NCBI GenBank assembly: GCA_001799895.1
Contig: MGUI01000065.1
Location: 1 to 64,000, forward strand
DNA length: 64,000 nucleotides
Direction: 5' to 3'
Source: Elusimicrobia bacterium GWD2_63_28
GTDB lineage: Bacteria > Elusimicrobiota > Elusimicrobia > Elusimicrobiales > UBA9959
The notes beneath the pieces are model-generated. The model saw only the letters and a list, made by a program, of their open reading frames with translations. It ran no database searches and was not told where the DNA came from. Below are positions 32,473-41,722 of the stretch, piece by piece. Position numbers and translations under genes: made by a program. The first letter of the stretch is position 1, and each line of letters starts with the position of its first letter.

Positions 32473-33741
32473 TCACAGTTCGAAGCCCAGGTACATCATC
32501 CCGTTATTTATCTTGAGCTTCTGTATCACGGCGCCCTTGGCGAAGGAGGGCATGAAAGCGCTGTTCTTCAGGACTATCCTGACGGTCTTGTCGTCGAGCT
32601 TGGTGGCGGTCATAACCTTGGCCAGCTCGGGGTTGGTGGTCAGGGTCTCGGTGATGGAGCGGATGACCTTGCCCTGTATCCAGTTGTTGATGAAGCCGGG
32701 GATGCCGATGCCGTAGGCCTTGTCCACGTCCACGCGCTCTACCTTCACGCGCAGGGTGTTGGGGCCGATGAGCTCGGGGAGGATGGTGGCCTTGAAGAAG
32801 ACGTTAGGCTTGCCGAACACGTCGCGGGCGTAGATCTTGCCGGCCACTTCCAGGCGGCCGTCGGCGCGGAACTTGAGGCCGCCCTCGTGGCCCTGGGGGT
32901 GGAACTCGAAATCTCCCTGCTTGGTGAACTGGGCGATGAAGTTGTCCAGCAGGCCGTCCGACACGGCCAGGTTGTAGCCGGGCAGCTGGGCCGCGTTCAG
33001 GGAGCCGGTCTTTACGCTGAGGGCGAAGCCCTCGGCGTCGAAGGTGAAGTTGCGCAGGCTGACATTGCTGATCAGACCGGGCATCAGGGGCGCGATGAAA
33101 TTGGGGTTGACCGTGGCGCGCAGGGTCCAGCTGCGGCGGTCGTAGGCGAAGGTCAGCACGTCCTTGGCCTTAAGCGCGACCTTGTTCTTGGCGAAGGCGG
33201 CGTCCATGCTCTCCAGCATGCCGGTGGTGAGGTTGGTCATCACCATTTCCATCAGGCCGTCTTTGTCGAGCTGCTGGGGCAGGGCCTTGTTGGGGCCGAA
33301 GGCTATATCGGCCTCTACCTTTACTACCTTTAAGGAGAGTTTGTTCTCGCCTTCGAAGGCGGGCCTGATGATCAGGGTGGGCTCCACCTCAATGCCGTTA
33401 TAGTCCACGGCCACGTTGCTGAAGGCGATGTTCTCGCCCTGCTTGAAGAGGATGGGGGCGGCGGGGTTGATGGGCCGCATCTTTATGCCGGGCAGCTCCT
33501 TCAGGCGGGAGCTGAGGGAGAGGAAGGGCAGCTTTATGGTCAGGTCCAGCACCGGGGCGGCCTGGTTGGGAGACCTGTCCATGGCGAGCAGTTCGGGGTT
33601 GTCCGGGACGGGAATAGCCTGCAGGTTTTCCTGCGAAGCCTTCAGGTCCGAGACGCTGAGAGAATTGAGGTCGTACTCTCCGGCAAAACCCGCAGCCGCC
33701 AGGTTTACCGCCGCTATTGCCGCCAGGATTATTTTTCTCAT
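32473..33741 (-). CDS. Secreted protein with two repeated domains, TULIP/LmeA-like
   Basis: 422 residues. Signal peptide (about 1-20). The N-terminal half resembles the 242-residue protein downstream (LTIKLPFLSLSSRLKEL, APILFKQGENIAFSNVAVDYNGIEVEPTLIIRP). The C-terminal half continues with long amphipathic strands (FRADGRLEVAGKIYA, LRVKVERVDVDK, IPGFINNWIQGKVIRSI). The two genes form an operon 23 bases apart and may act in lipid transport across the periplasm (inference). Confidence 0.62.
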   Translation of the reverse strand: MRKIILAAIAAVNLAAAGFAGEYDLNSLSVSDLKASQENLQAIPVPDNPELLAMDRSPNQAAPVLDLTIKLPFLSLSSRLKELPGIKMRPINPAAPILFKQGENIAFSNVAVDYNGIEVEPTLIIRPAFEGENKLSLKVVKVEADIAFGPNKALPQQLDKDGLMEMVMTNLTTGMLESMDAAFAKNKVALKAKDVLTFAYDRRSWTLRATVNPNFIAPLMPGLISNVSLRNFTFDAEGFALSVKTGSLNAAQLPGYNLAVSDGLLDNFIAQFTKQGDFEFHPQGHEGGLKFRADGRLEVAGKIYARDVFGKPNVFFKATILPELIGPNTLRVKVERVDVDKAYGIGIPGFINNWIQGKVIRSITETLTTNPELAKVMTATKLDDKTVRIVLKNSAFMPSFAKGAVIQKLKINNGMMYLGFEL

Positions 33742-33782
33742 GGTTATAGTTTAACAGCCGCGCCCCAAAACGGTAAGTGTCT

Positions 33783-33813
33783 TAGGGCCCAGGCCCCTGG
33801 GCCCATTAGGCCC
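33783..33813. repeat. Nested GGGCCC/AGGCCC palindromes
   Basis: Overlapping GGGCCC, CAGGCCCCTG and GGGCCC units between the divergent genes at 33741 and 33913, related to the GGCCCAAAGGCCC elements. Confidence 0.5.
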
Positions 33814-33871
33814 CCCCATGGAGGTCCCGTTCGGGCTTCCTCCGGTTAATAAATGCGAAATATCCCGGGGT

Positions 33872-33877
33872 TATAAT
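33872..33877 (+). promoter_or_regulatory. TATAAT -10 element of the small TPR gene
   Basis: Perfect TATAAT 35 bases before the ATG at 33913, giving a leader with AAAGGAGAAA. The -35 region is poor. Confidence 0.5.
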
Positions 33878-33912
33878 TATTTTAGCGGGGTTTGATTTTC
33901 AAAGGAGAAAAA

Positions 33913-34302
33913 ATGAAACTGATCAAGTTTTTGCTTTTTATAGGGGTGGTCGCGGCCCTGGTGCTGCTGCCGATCAAGGGCGGGAATATTTTCGAAACGG
34001 TCAAAGACAAGTTTTCGGGGAAATCCGTAAGCGCGGAGGACCTGAAAAAGATCCCGAGCACCACGGCCAAGATCTGGAATGAAACGAAAGAAGATGTTGA
34101 AGACGCCGCCGCCGCCGGCAAAGCCAGCGCCGAAGATTTGATCAAGGCGAAGGAGCTTTACATGGAGGGTCTGAAATATTTCCAGAACGGAAATTATGAA
34201 AAAGCCAAAGCAGAGTGGAAAGCCGCCGCCAAGCTTACCCCGAACGACAAGGACGTAAACGCCGGCCTCAAGCGCATAGAGGCCATCACCTCCTCCAAAT
34301 AA
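33913..34302 (+). CDS. Small membrane-anchored TPR-like protein
   Basis: 129 residues. N-terminal hydrophobic segment (about 4-22), a charged helical stretch, then one TPR-like unit (ELYMEGLKYFQNGNYEKAKAEWKAAAKLTPNDKDVNAGLKRIE). Function unknown. AAGGAG is well placed before the ATG. Confidence 0.75.
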   Translation: MKLIKFLLFIGVVAALVLLPIKGGNIFETVKDKFSGKSVSAEDLKKIPSTTAKIWNETKEDVEDAAAAGKASAEDLIKAKELYMEGLKYFQNGNYEKAKAEWKAAAKLTPNDKDVNAGLKRIEAITSSK

Positions 34303-34304
34303 CC

Positions 34305-34348
34305 CCTATCGAGGCTTCACCTCCCTATCGAGGCGAAGCCTCGATAGG
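34305..34348. repeat. Nested inverted repeats with CCTATCGAGGC arms
   Basis: CCTATCGAGGC occurs at 34305-34315 and again at 34324-34334, while its complement GCCTCGATAGG is at 34338-34348. The inner pair forms an 11-bp hairpin with a GAA loop, and the outer copy can compete for the same arm. It lies between the convergent TPR-like gene and tex, touching the tex stop codon, and probably ends transcription or is a small repeat element. Confidence 0.75.
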
Positions 34349-36652
34349 TTAGTTGCGGCGTTTTTCCATGAAGGCTTTGAGGGCCTCGGCCATGGAGCCG
34401 GCGGGGGCAGCGTCGGGGCGGGGCCGGTTGTCGGGGCGGCGGTCGCGGTTGAAGCCGGGGCGAGGGCCGGCGGAGGCCTGCGCCGGTTCCTGGCGGGGGC
34501 CGCGTGACTCGCGCGGGCCCACTACCGGGTTGGATTTCATCGAAAGCGCGATGCGGTTGCGCGGCAGGTCTATCTCTATCACCGTGACGTTCACCCGCTG
34601 GCCCACCTTCACCACGGTGGCGGCGTCCTGCACGTAGCGGTCACAGAGTTCGCTGATATGCACCAGGCCGTCCTGGTGCACGCCGATGTCCACGAAGGCG
34701 CCGAAGGCGGCCACGTTTGTGACAATGCCGGGCAGTTTCTGGCCGGGCTTCAGATCCCCTATCTTTTGCGCTTCGCCGAAGGCGAAAGCCTCGAACTGCT
34801 TGCGCGGGTCGCGGCCGGGCTTGGCCAGCTCGGCCAGTATGTCCTTCAAGGTGGGCTCGCCCACGCCGTCGGAGACGTACTTGGAGATCTCGATCTTCGC
34901 GCGCAGCTCTGCCTTGTCCATAAGGTCCTGCACGGTGCAGCCGAGGTCGGCGGCCATCTGCTCAACTATCTCATAACGCTCGGGGTGCACGGCGCTGGCG
35001 TCCAGCGGGTTCTTGCCGCCGGAGAGGCGCAGGAAACCGGCCGCCTGCTCGAAAGCCTTGGGCCCGAGGCGCGGCACTTTTTTCAGCGCGGCGCGCGACG
35101 GAAAAGCCCCGTTCTCGTTGCGGTATTCGATGATATTCTTGGCGAGCGCGGCGTTGAGGCCGGAGACGTAGGAGAGCAGCTCGCGGCTGGCGGTGTTTAC
35201 CTCCACGCCCACGCTGTTGACGCAGCTTTCCACGGTGGCGTCCAGGCTCTTCTTCAGGCCGTTCTGGTCCACGTCGTGCTGGTACTGGCCTACGCCGATG
35301 CTCTTGGGGTCTATCTTCACCAGCTCGGCCAGCGGGTCCATCAGCCGGCGGCCGATGGAGACCGCGCCGCGCACGGTCACGTCCTTGTCCGGGAATTCAG
35401 TGCGGGCCACTTCCGAGGCGGAATACACCGAAGCGCCGCTCTCGTTGACCATCACTATGATCACGCCTTCCAGCTTGAGGCCGCGGGCGAACTCCTCGGT
35501 CTCGCGGCCGGCGGTGCCGTTGCCGATGGCGATGACCTCGGTCTTGTACTTGGCCGCCAGCTCCTTCACCTTGGCCGCCGCGGAGGCGGAGGCGCCGTCG
35601 CCGCTATGCGGGTAAATCACGTCGTCGTGGATCAGCTTGCCGTTATTGTCCAGGCAGACCAGCTTGCAGCCGGTGCGGAAGCCCGGGTCCAGCGCCAGGA
35701 TATTCTTGTGGCCGAGCGGCGAGGACATGAGGATCTCGCGCAGGTTGCGGACAAAGACCTCTATGGCCTGCGCGTCGGCGCGCTTCTTGGTCTCCAGCCG
35801 CGCCTCGCCTTCCATGGAGATGGCCAGCAGGCGGTTATAGGAATCGGTCACGGCTTCTTTCACCTGCGCGCCGCAGGCGCCGGTATTCTTTACGAACAGG
35901 GGCTCCAGCAGGGCTATGGCCTCTTCGGCCTCCACCTCTATGCGCATGGTCAGGAAGCCTTCGGACTCGCCGCGCCGCATGGCGAGTATCCGGTGGGACG
36001 GGGCTTTGGCGGCGGGCTCTTTCCAGTCGAAATAGTCCTTGAACTTGGCGCCCTCGGCCTCTTTCCCCTCCAGCACCCTGGAGTGGAAGATCCCCCTGGC
36101 TGAGAAAAGCTGCCGCAGGCGGGCGCGGGCGCCCTCGTCTTCGCTGACCCGCTCGGCTATGATGTCGCGCGCGCCGGCCAGGGCCTCTTCCGCGGTCTTC
36201 ACGCCCTTCTCCTCGCTGATGAAAGGGGCGGCCAGCTGCGCCGGGACCTCGGGCCCCTGCGCGTAAAGCTGGTCGGCCAGCGGCTCGAGACCTTTTTCTT
36301 TGGCGATGGTAGCGCGGGTGCGGCGCTTGGGGCGGAAAGGCAGGTAGATGTCTTCCAGCCTGGCCAGGGTCTCGGCGCCGTCCACCTTGGCCTTCAGCTC
36401 GGGGGTCAGCAGGTTGCGTTCGGTCAGCGACTTCAGTATGGCCTCGCGGCGGGCGTCCAGCTCTTTGAGCTGTTCCAGGCGCTCTTGTATTTTGCCGATG
36501 GCCACTTCGTCCAGGTTGCCGGTGGCCTCTTTGCGGTAGCGGGAGATGAAAGGGATGGTGGCGTCTTCCTTGAACAGGGCCATGACCGCGGCCACGCCGG
36601 CAGGGTTCAGGCCCAGCTCGCCAGATATTTTAGCTACGTATGCGTCGCTCAT
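34349..36652 (-). CDS. tex: RNA-binding transcriptional accessory protein Tex
   Basis: 767 residues, normal for Tex. N-terminal helical Tex region (ATIPFISRYRKEATGNLDE), YqgF-like RNase H-fold core (ILALDPGFRTGCKLVCLDNNGK), helix-hairpin-helix pair (NIIEYRNENGAFPSRAALKKVPRLG) and an S1 RNA-binding domain (PGIVTNVAAFGAFVDIGVHQDGLVHISEL). The tail is rich in Arg, Pro and Gly. Tex binds nucleic acids and affects transcription and stress tolerance. GGAGG lies before the ATG; ATATCCTATAC in the upstream region also occurs before tRNA-Asp. Confidence 0.95.
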   Translation of the reverse strand: MSDAYVAKISGELGLNPAGVAAVMALFKEDATIPFISRYRKEATGNLDEVAIGKIQERLEQLKELDARREAILKSLTERNLLTPELKAKVDGAETLARLEDIYLPFRPKRRTRATIAKEKGLEPLADQLYAQGPEVPAQLAAPFISEEKGVKTAEEALAGARDIIAERVSEDEGARARLRQLFSARGIFHSRVLEGKEAEGAKFKDYFDWKEPAAKAPSHRILAMRRGESEGFLTMRIEVEAEEAIALLEPLFVKNTGACGAQVKEAVTDSYNRLLAISMEGEARLETKKRADAQAIEVFVRNLREILMSSPLGHKNILALDPGFRTGCKLVCLDNNGKLIHDDVIYPHSGDGASASAAAKVKELAAKYKTEVIAIGNGTAGRETEEFARGLKLEGVIIVMVNESGASVYSASEVARTEFPDKDVTVRGAVSIGRRLMDPLAELVKIDPKSIGVGQYQHDVDQNGLKKSLDATVESCVNSVGVEVNTASRELLSYVSGLNAALAKNIIEYRNENGAFPSRAALKKVPRLGPKAFEQAAGFLRLSGGKNPLDASAVHPERYEIVEQMAADLGCTVQDLMDKAELRAKIEISKYVSDGVGEPTLKDILAELAKPGRDPRKQFEAFAFGEAQKIGDLKPGQKLPGIVTNVAAFGAFVDIGVHQDGLVHISELCDRYVQDAATVVKVGQRVNVTVIEIDLPRNRIALSMKSNPVVGPRESRGPRQEPAQASAGPRPGFNRDRRPDNRPRPDAAPAGSMAEALKAFMEKRRN

Positions 36653-36690
36653 GTACAGCCTCCGGGATTTAAATGCTGCGTATAGGATAT

Positions 36691-36734
36691 AAAAAAGGCC
36701 TCCCGCCGGGCCAATAGCCCGACGGGAGGAGGCC
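36691..36734 (-). terminator. Terminator of the PTS/glycoside hydrolase operon
   Basis: Long imperfect stem (GGCCTCCTCCCG with CGGGAGGCC) and a run of six Ts on the minus strand, 19 bases after the GH144-like stop. Confidence 0.85.
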
Positions 36735-36752
36735 GGAGCTAAACCGGGGCTG

Positions 36753-38066
36753 TCATTTGGCCGGCACGGGGCGGGCGGGCTTTATGCCGGCGGCGCGCAT
36801 CCCGTTTTTTATCTCTGCATTGGCCATGAACCAGCGCCAGACCGCGCCGCTGCGCAGGTTCTCGGCGCTCAGCAGGGTAATGCCTACGTCTATACCTATC
36901 ACATCCGGGTTGACCCAGTCCGTGGTCGGGTTGAAAGCGTCCGCGAAGCCATAGCGCCCGTAAACTTTCCCCCCGCCGTAGGCGCGCATAGCCTTCAGGG
37001 CCGGCAGGGCCAGGTCCGGGGCCAGCATCAAAGAACCGCCGGGGGCGCAGGGCACCACGGTGCCGTCTATTTCCGGCGTCGCTGGCGGCCCGCCCCAGGC
37101 GAAATATCCGGACCGGCCGTCTGAAGCTGTTATCCCCCACAACTCAGGCCCGTAACCCGGGAAGCGCGCGGCCAGGTCCAGGCACATGGCGCGGTTGGCC
37201 TGTGTGGCCAGGACAGAGTTCTTGAACCAGTCTGTGCCGCCGTCAGAAGTGTTCCTGAAATCCACCCAGGCGTGCGAGTACTGGTGGATAAAGAGCGGCG
37301 GCGCGCCGCTTATGTATTTGAGCCCTTTATATTCCACTACGGGGCGCGCCCAGGCCAGCCAGGAAGCCGGCGGCAGCGGCGCCGAAGGGGAACCCAGGCC
37401 CAGCAGGTAGAGCAGCATGGCTTCGGCGTGGGTGTCCCAGCGGGACTTGAGAAAGCCGCTCTCGGGCTTCCAGCCGTGCGAAAGTATCCCGGGGTCGCCG
37501 TTGAGCATCCACCTGAAATCCAGGCGCGAGTAGATCTTGCCGCTCAGCGCGCCGATCTCCGGGTAGCCGCTGAAACACTGCTTGGCGGAAAGCACGCCCC
37601 CCATCAGCAGGGCGGTATCTATGGAGGAGATCTCGCTGTTCCAGACCCGCTCGCCGGTGCGGGAATCCAGCCAGTGGTAGAACCAGCCGCGCTCGTGCGC
37701 CGCCTTATTGGCAAAGAACTCCAGCACTCGTTGCGCCCTGGCCGCGGCCTCGGCCCGCGGCAGCCAGCCGCGCTCGGCGGCTATGCAGTAGGCGGTCAGC
37801 CCGAAGCCGGTGGAGGCGGAGCTGGCCACGTAGCGGTGTCCCTCGTCCATCTGTGACCCGTCGGCCCGCGCCCGGTCCAGCACCAGGCCGGTGCCCGGGT
37901 CGGACTGCTCGGTGAAGTAGCTGAAAGAGCGGCGCGACAGGTCGTCCAGGAAGGCCTCGTCCGCTGACGGCAGCGCCGCGCCGGAGAGCGGCCGCACCTG
38001 GGCCGAACAGGCCGAAAGTACGGCGAAAGCGGCCGCAAGCAGCAGGCGGCGGGGTTTTATGGTCAC
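36753..38066 (-). CDS. GH144-like (glucoamylase-like PF10091) secreted lipoprotein
   Basis: 437 residues. Lipobox LSAC (Cys20), then an (alpha/alpha)6-type domain with the family signature RRSFSYFTEQSDPGTGLVLDR, WFYHWLDSRTGERVWNSEISSIDTALLMGG and LWGITASDGRSGYFAWGG. Characterised members of this group are endo-beta-1,2-glucanases (GH144). It likely cuts a glucan in the periplasm or at the surface. Coupled by ATGA to the GH3 gene and last in the operon. The assignment rests on motif recognition; substrate is inferred. Confidence 0.78.
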   Translation of the reverse strand: MTIKPRRLLLAAAFAVLSACSAQVRPLSGAALPSADEAFLDDLSRRSFSYFTEQSDPGTGLVLDRARADGSQMDEGHRYVASSASTGFGLTAYCIAAERGWLPRAEAAARAQRVLEFFANKAAHERGWFYHWLDSRTGERVWNSEISSIDTALLMGGVLSAKQCFSGYPEIGALSGKIYSRLDFRWMLNGDPGILSHGWKPESGFLKSRWDTHAEAMLLYLLGLGSPSAPLPPASWLAWARPVVEYKGLKYISGAPPLFIHQYSHAWVDFRNTSDGGTDWFKNSVLATQANRAMCLDLAARFPGYGPELWGITASDGRSGYFAWGGPPATPEIDGTVVPCAPGGSLMLAPDLALPALKAMRAYGGGKVYGRYGFADAFNPTTDWVNPDVIGIDVGITLLSAENLRSGAVWRWFMANAEIKNGMRAAGIKPARPVPAK

Positions 38067-40282
38067 GGCTTAACCTCGAAGGAGGCCTCCAGCCCGCCGA
38101 CCGAAGAGCTGCCGGCGTAGATCTTGAAGCGCCCGGGTTCCACCGCGAAGCCGCCGGCGTAATGCCAGCCCAGCTCTGCGGGGCCGAGCTCAAAGGTCAG
38201 AACGCGCGCCTCGCCGGGGGCGAGGGTCACGCGCTGAAATCCCTTCAGCTCGCGCACGGGCCGCGTCTCGGAGCCGGCCTCGTCTTTTATATATACTTGC
38301 GCCACCTCGTCGCCGGAGCGCCGCGAGATGTTTTTAACCTCGAAGCTGACCTGTACCTTACCGTCCGGCTTTATCGAAGCCGGCGAAACTGCCAGCCCGG
38401 AGAAGGCAAAAGAACTGTAGCTGAGCCCGTAGCCGAAGGGATAGAGCGGCTCGAAGGAGGAATCTATGTACTTGGAGGTATACTTTTCCTTTGCGTCCGG
38501 CGGGCGGCCGGTATTGCGGTGGCCGTAATAGATCGGCACTTGCCCCACTGAGCGCGGGAAAGTCACCGGCAGCTTGCCGCCGGGATTGGACTTACCGAAC
38601 AAAGTCTGAGCCACGGCGCTCCCGGCCTGCGTGCCCGGCTGCCAGGCTTCGAGTATGGCCGGTATATTGTCGTTGAGCCAGCCGAGCTCCAGCGGGCGGC
38701 CGTTGAAAACCACGGCCACCACCGGGCGGCCGGTTTTCTTCAGGCGCTCCAGCAGTTCCAGCTGCCGGCCGGGCAGGGCCAGCGAAACCCTGGACGCCGC
38801 CTCGCCGGAGAGGTCGAAAGTTTCCCCTACCGCCGCTATGATCACGTCCGCCGCGGCGGCCGCGGCCACGGCTTTGTCCAGATCTTTATCCGTAGCGCCG
38901 GCGAAGGCGCCGCTGGAATAGCTGACCCAGGTTACGGGCGAGACCGCCTCTTTTATCCCTTCCAGCAGGGTCACCGCGTCGGCCGGCTTGCCGTCGGCTG
39001 ACCAGGAGCCCAGCATGTCCGCGCGGCTGTCAGCCAGCGCGCCTATTACCGCCACCTTTTTAAGTTTGGGGTCGAGCGGCAGCAGCGCCCCCTCGTTCTT
39101 GAGCAGCACCATGGACTTCAGGGCCGCGTTCAGGGCCAGGGCCAGCTTCTCCGGCGTCTTCAGCGTCTTCGCCTCCAGCGCCGGGTCGATATACGGATTC
39201 TCGAAAATACCCGCGCGGAATTTCAGCTCCAGCACCCGCAGCACGCTGGCGTCCAGGTCGGCCTGCGAAATCTTGCCGGCGGCCAGGGCGGCCGGGCCGG
39301 TCTCCCGGTACAGCGTGCTGACCATCTCCATGTCCACCCCTGCCGAAAGGGCTTTCACCGCGGCGTCCTCGCCGTCGGCCGCCAACCCGTGCAGGATAAG
39401 TTCTTTTACCGAAGTGTAGTCGCTGACCACGAAGCCCTTGAAGCCCCATTCGCTCCGCAGCACGCCCGCGATATTGCGCTTGTTGGCGGTGGACGGTACG
39501 CCGTTAAGGTCGTTGAAAGCGGTCATGAAAGTGGGGACGCCCGCTTCGACGGCCGCCTTGAACGGCGGGAAATAGATATTGCGCAGCGCCGACTCGGAGA
39601 TGTCGGTGCTGTTGTAATCCCGTCCGGCCTCGGCGGCGCCGTAGCCCACCCAGTGCTTGGCGCAGGCCATCACTTTCCCGGGGGCGCCGTAGTCGGAGCC
39701 CTGGAAGCCGCGCACCCTCGCCGCGGCCAACCTGGAGCCCAGGTAGGCGTCCTCGCCCGAGCCCTCGACGATGCGCCCCCAGCGCGGGTCGCGCGCTATG
39801 TCCACCATGGGGGCGAAGGTCCACTTCAGGCCCACCGAATACGCCTCTTCGGCGGCGGCGGAGGCGGCAGCCTCGGCCAGGAGCGGGTCCCACTGCGCGC
39901 TCTCGCCCAGCGGCACGGGGAAGATGGTGCGGTAGCCGTGTATCACGTCGAAGGCGAACAGCACGGGGATGCCGAGCCGGGAATTCTCCACCGCTTCTTT
40001 CTGCAGCGTATTGGCGAAAGGGGCCGTGCGGACGTTCAGCGTGGAACCCAGCTTGCCCTCGCGCGCGAGCTTGAGGTGCTCCTCGCGATAATTGCCCTCC
40101 CACAAGCCGTCGAGCTGCTGCAGCTGGCCGAATTTTTCCTCTACGGTCATGCGGCCCAGCAGGTCGGCCGCGCGCGCGGCCGGCGCGGCTGCGGCGTCTT
40201 TGTAGAGCGGGACTTCAGCCCCGCGGACAGGACTCGCCGCCAGCAAGAATATCAGCGCCGCTATGCTCATGTATTTGTTCAT
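38063..40282 (-). CDS. bglX: Secreted GH3 beta-glucosidase (BglX-like)
   Basis: 739 residues. Signal peptide (cut near VRGAE, about 22). The GH3 N-domain holds KWTFAPMVDIARDPRWGRIVEGSGEDAYL and the nucleophile Asp in GFVVSDYTS; the C-domain has ALPGRQLELLERLKKTGRPVVAVVFNGRPLEL, and a fibronectin-like tail ends the protein. It releases glucose from beta-gluco-oligosaccharides, including sophorose in some relatives. GGAGGCGGT precedes the ATG. Third enzyme of the operon. Confidence 0.93.
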   Translation of the reverse strand: MNKYMSIAALIFLLAASPVRGAEVPLYKDAAAAPAARAADLLGRMTVEEKFGQLQQLDGLWEGNYREEHLKLAREGKLGSTLNVRTAPFANTLQKEAVENSRLGIPVLFAFDVIHGYRTIFPVPLGESAQWDPLLAEAAASAAAEEAYSVGLKWTFAPMVDIARDPRWGRIVEGSGEDAYLGSRLAAARVRGFQGSDYGAPGKVMACAKHWVGYGAAEAGRDYNSTDISESALRNIYFPPFKAAVEAGVPTFMTAFNDLNGVPSTANKRNIAGVLRSEWGFKGFVVSDYTSVKELILHGLAADGEDAAVKALSAGVDMEMVSTLYRETGPAALAAGKISQADLDASVLRVLELKFRAGIFENPYIDPALEAKTLKTPEKLALALNAALKSMVLLKNEGALLPLDPKLKKVAVIGALADSRADMLGSWSADGKPADAVTLLEGIKEAVSPVTWVSYSSGAFAGATDKDLDKAVAAAAAADVIIAAVGETFDLSGEAASRVSLALPGRQLELLERLKKTGRPVVAVVFNGRPLELGWLNDNIPAILEAWQPGTQAGSAVAQTLFGKSNPGGKLPVTFPRSVGQVPIYYGHRNTGRPPDAKEKYTSKYIDSSFEPLYPFGYGLSYSSFAFSGLAVSPASIKPDGKVQVSFEVKNISRRSGDEVAQVYIKDEAGSETRPVRELKGFQRVTLAPGEARVLTFELGPAELGWHYAGGFAVEPGRFKIYAGSSSVGGLEASFEVKP

Positions 40283-40316
40283 ACCGCCTCCGTTGAGTTT
40301 CCAGACTGCCGCAGAT

Positions 40317-41720
40317 CTAAATTGCGTTGGCCAGCGCGGCCTCGCGGAACCACAGCGCGCTCTGCTTCTTGTGCCGGTCCAGCGTAGCCCGGTCCACGTA
40401 GAGAAAACCGTAGCGCTTCTTATAGCCGTTGATCCAGGAGAAATTGTCCATCAGGGACCACATATAGTAGCCGCGCACATCCGCCCCCGCCGCTATGGCC
40501 CTGTGCACGGAGCGCAAATGCTCGCGCACGAAATCTATCCGTTCCTGGTCGTCCACGATGCCGCCGGCCAGCTCTTCCACCCTGCCCAGGCCGTTCTCGG
40601 TAACATAGATGGGCAGCCCCGGGCTGGTTTCGTGTACGCGCAGCAGCAGGTCGTGAAGACCTTCCGGGTCTATCTCCCAGCCCCACCGGGTAAAGCGCCC
40701 GCGGGGATTTTTAACGAAGCGGAAAAGGCCCTTCACCGAGAACTGGCAGTCTTCGTCGGCCCGGCCGGAAATGTTCAGATGGAAATTGGTGTCCTTAGCG
40801 TCGGCGCTGGCGTAATGCGGGTAATAATAATTCACGCCGAGGAAGCCTAAAGGGGCGGCGCGCAGCAGGGCTTCGGTCTCTTCCAGCCCTTCGGGCAGCA
40901 GGCCTGCTTTAGCGTAGTAGTTCCGGATATCTTCCGGGAAGCGGCCCTTTATCACTCCGTCGCTGAACCAGCGGTTGATCATGCCGTCGGCCAGGGCCGC
41001 TGCCGCCGCATCATCCGCCGAAGGCGTGGCCGGGTGGATGCGTGACATGTTGAGCACTATGCCGGCTTTTACGCCGGGGAGTTCCCGGGCGCAGGCCGCT
41101 CCCGCCAGGGCGTGGCCGCGCAGCAGGCCCTGCGCCGCGCGCAGCGCGCCGGAATAATCCCGGAGCCTGCACGGCGGGTGCAGGCCGGTGACATAGCCGT
41201 TGAGCGCGGTCCAGGCCGGTTCGTTCAGGGTGGACCAGAGCTTGACCCGGTCGCCGTAGCGCCTGAAGCAGGCACTGGCGTAATCCGCGAAGCGCAGCGG
41301 AGTGTCGGGGTTTTCCCAGCCGCCCTTCTCTCCCAGCTCCTGCGGCAGGTCCCAGTGGTAAAGGGTGACATTAGGTTCGATGCCGGCGGCCAACAGGGCG
41401 TCGAAGAGCCGGTCGTAAAAAGCCGCGCCAGGCTCGTTGAGGCGCGCGCTCCCGCCGGGAAAAAGGCGGGGCCAGGAGATGGAAAGCCGGTAGCCGTTAT
41501 GGCCCAGCTCGCGGATAAGGGCAACGTCCTCGCGCCAGCGGCGGTAATGGCCGCAGGCGGGCTCGGGCGACGCCCCTTCGTATATTTTTTCAGGGTGGCT
41601 GCGGCAGAACTCGTCCCAGACCGAAGGCCCGCGGCCGTCTTCGGCCGTGGCGCCTTCTATCTGCAGGGCCGAAGTAGCCGAGCCCCAGATGAAGCCTTCG
41701 GGAAAACTGAGTTTTGCCAT
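40317..41720 (-). CDS. GH1 beta-glucosidase with 6-phosphate-binding signature
   Basis: 467 residues, cytoplasmic. Acid/base Glu in TLNEPAW and nucleophile Glu in YVTENGLG. Near the C-terminus SWINGYKKRYG keeps Ser, Lys (+7) and Tyr (+9), the three residues that hold the 6-phosphate in LacG-type 6-phospho-beta-glycosidases; true beta-glucosidases have Glu in this loop. So the substrate is probably a phosphorylated disaccharide from a PTS. Starts two bases after the EIICB stop. Confidence 0.88.
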   Translation of the reverse strand: MAKLSFPEGFIWGSATSALQIEGATAEDGRGPSVWDEFCRSHPEKIYEGASPEPACGHYRRWREDVALIRELGHNGYRLSISWPRLFPGGSARLNEPGAAFYDRLFDALLAAGIEPNVTLYHWDLPQELGEKGGWENPDTPLRFADYASACFRRYGDRVKLWSTLNEPAWTALNGYVTGLHPPCRLRDYSGALRAAQGLLRGHALAGAACARELPGVKAGIVLNMSRIHPATPSADDAAAAALADGMINRWFSDGVIKGRFPEDIRNYYAKAGLLPEGLEETEALLRAAPLGFLGVNYYYPHYASADAKDTNFHLNISGRADEDCQFSVKGLFRFVKNPRGRFTRWGWEIDPEGLHDLLLRVHETSPGLPIYVTENGLGRVEELAGGIVDDQERIDFVREHLRSVHRAIAAGADVRGYYMWSLMDNFSWINGYKKRYGFLYVDRATLDRHKKQSALWFREAALANAI

Positions 41721-41722
41721 TC

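Noticed and set aside
31295..32716. Long plus-strand frame opposite the PAS and lipid-binding-like genes
   Set aside because: It runs across two terminators and two real genes and has a composition typical of an antisense frame.
34658..36103. Plus-strand frame opposite tex
   Set aside because: Antisense to a fully conserved tex gene, rich in His, Val and Gly with no motif.
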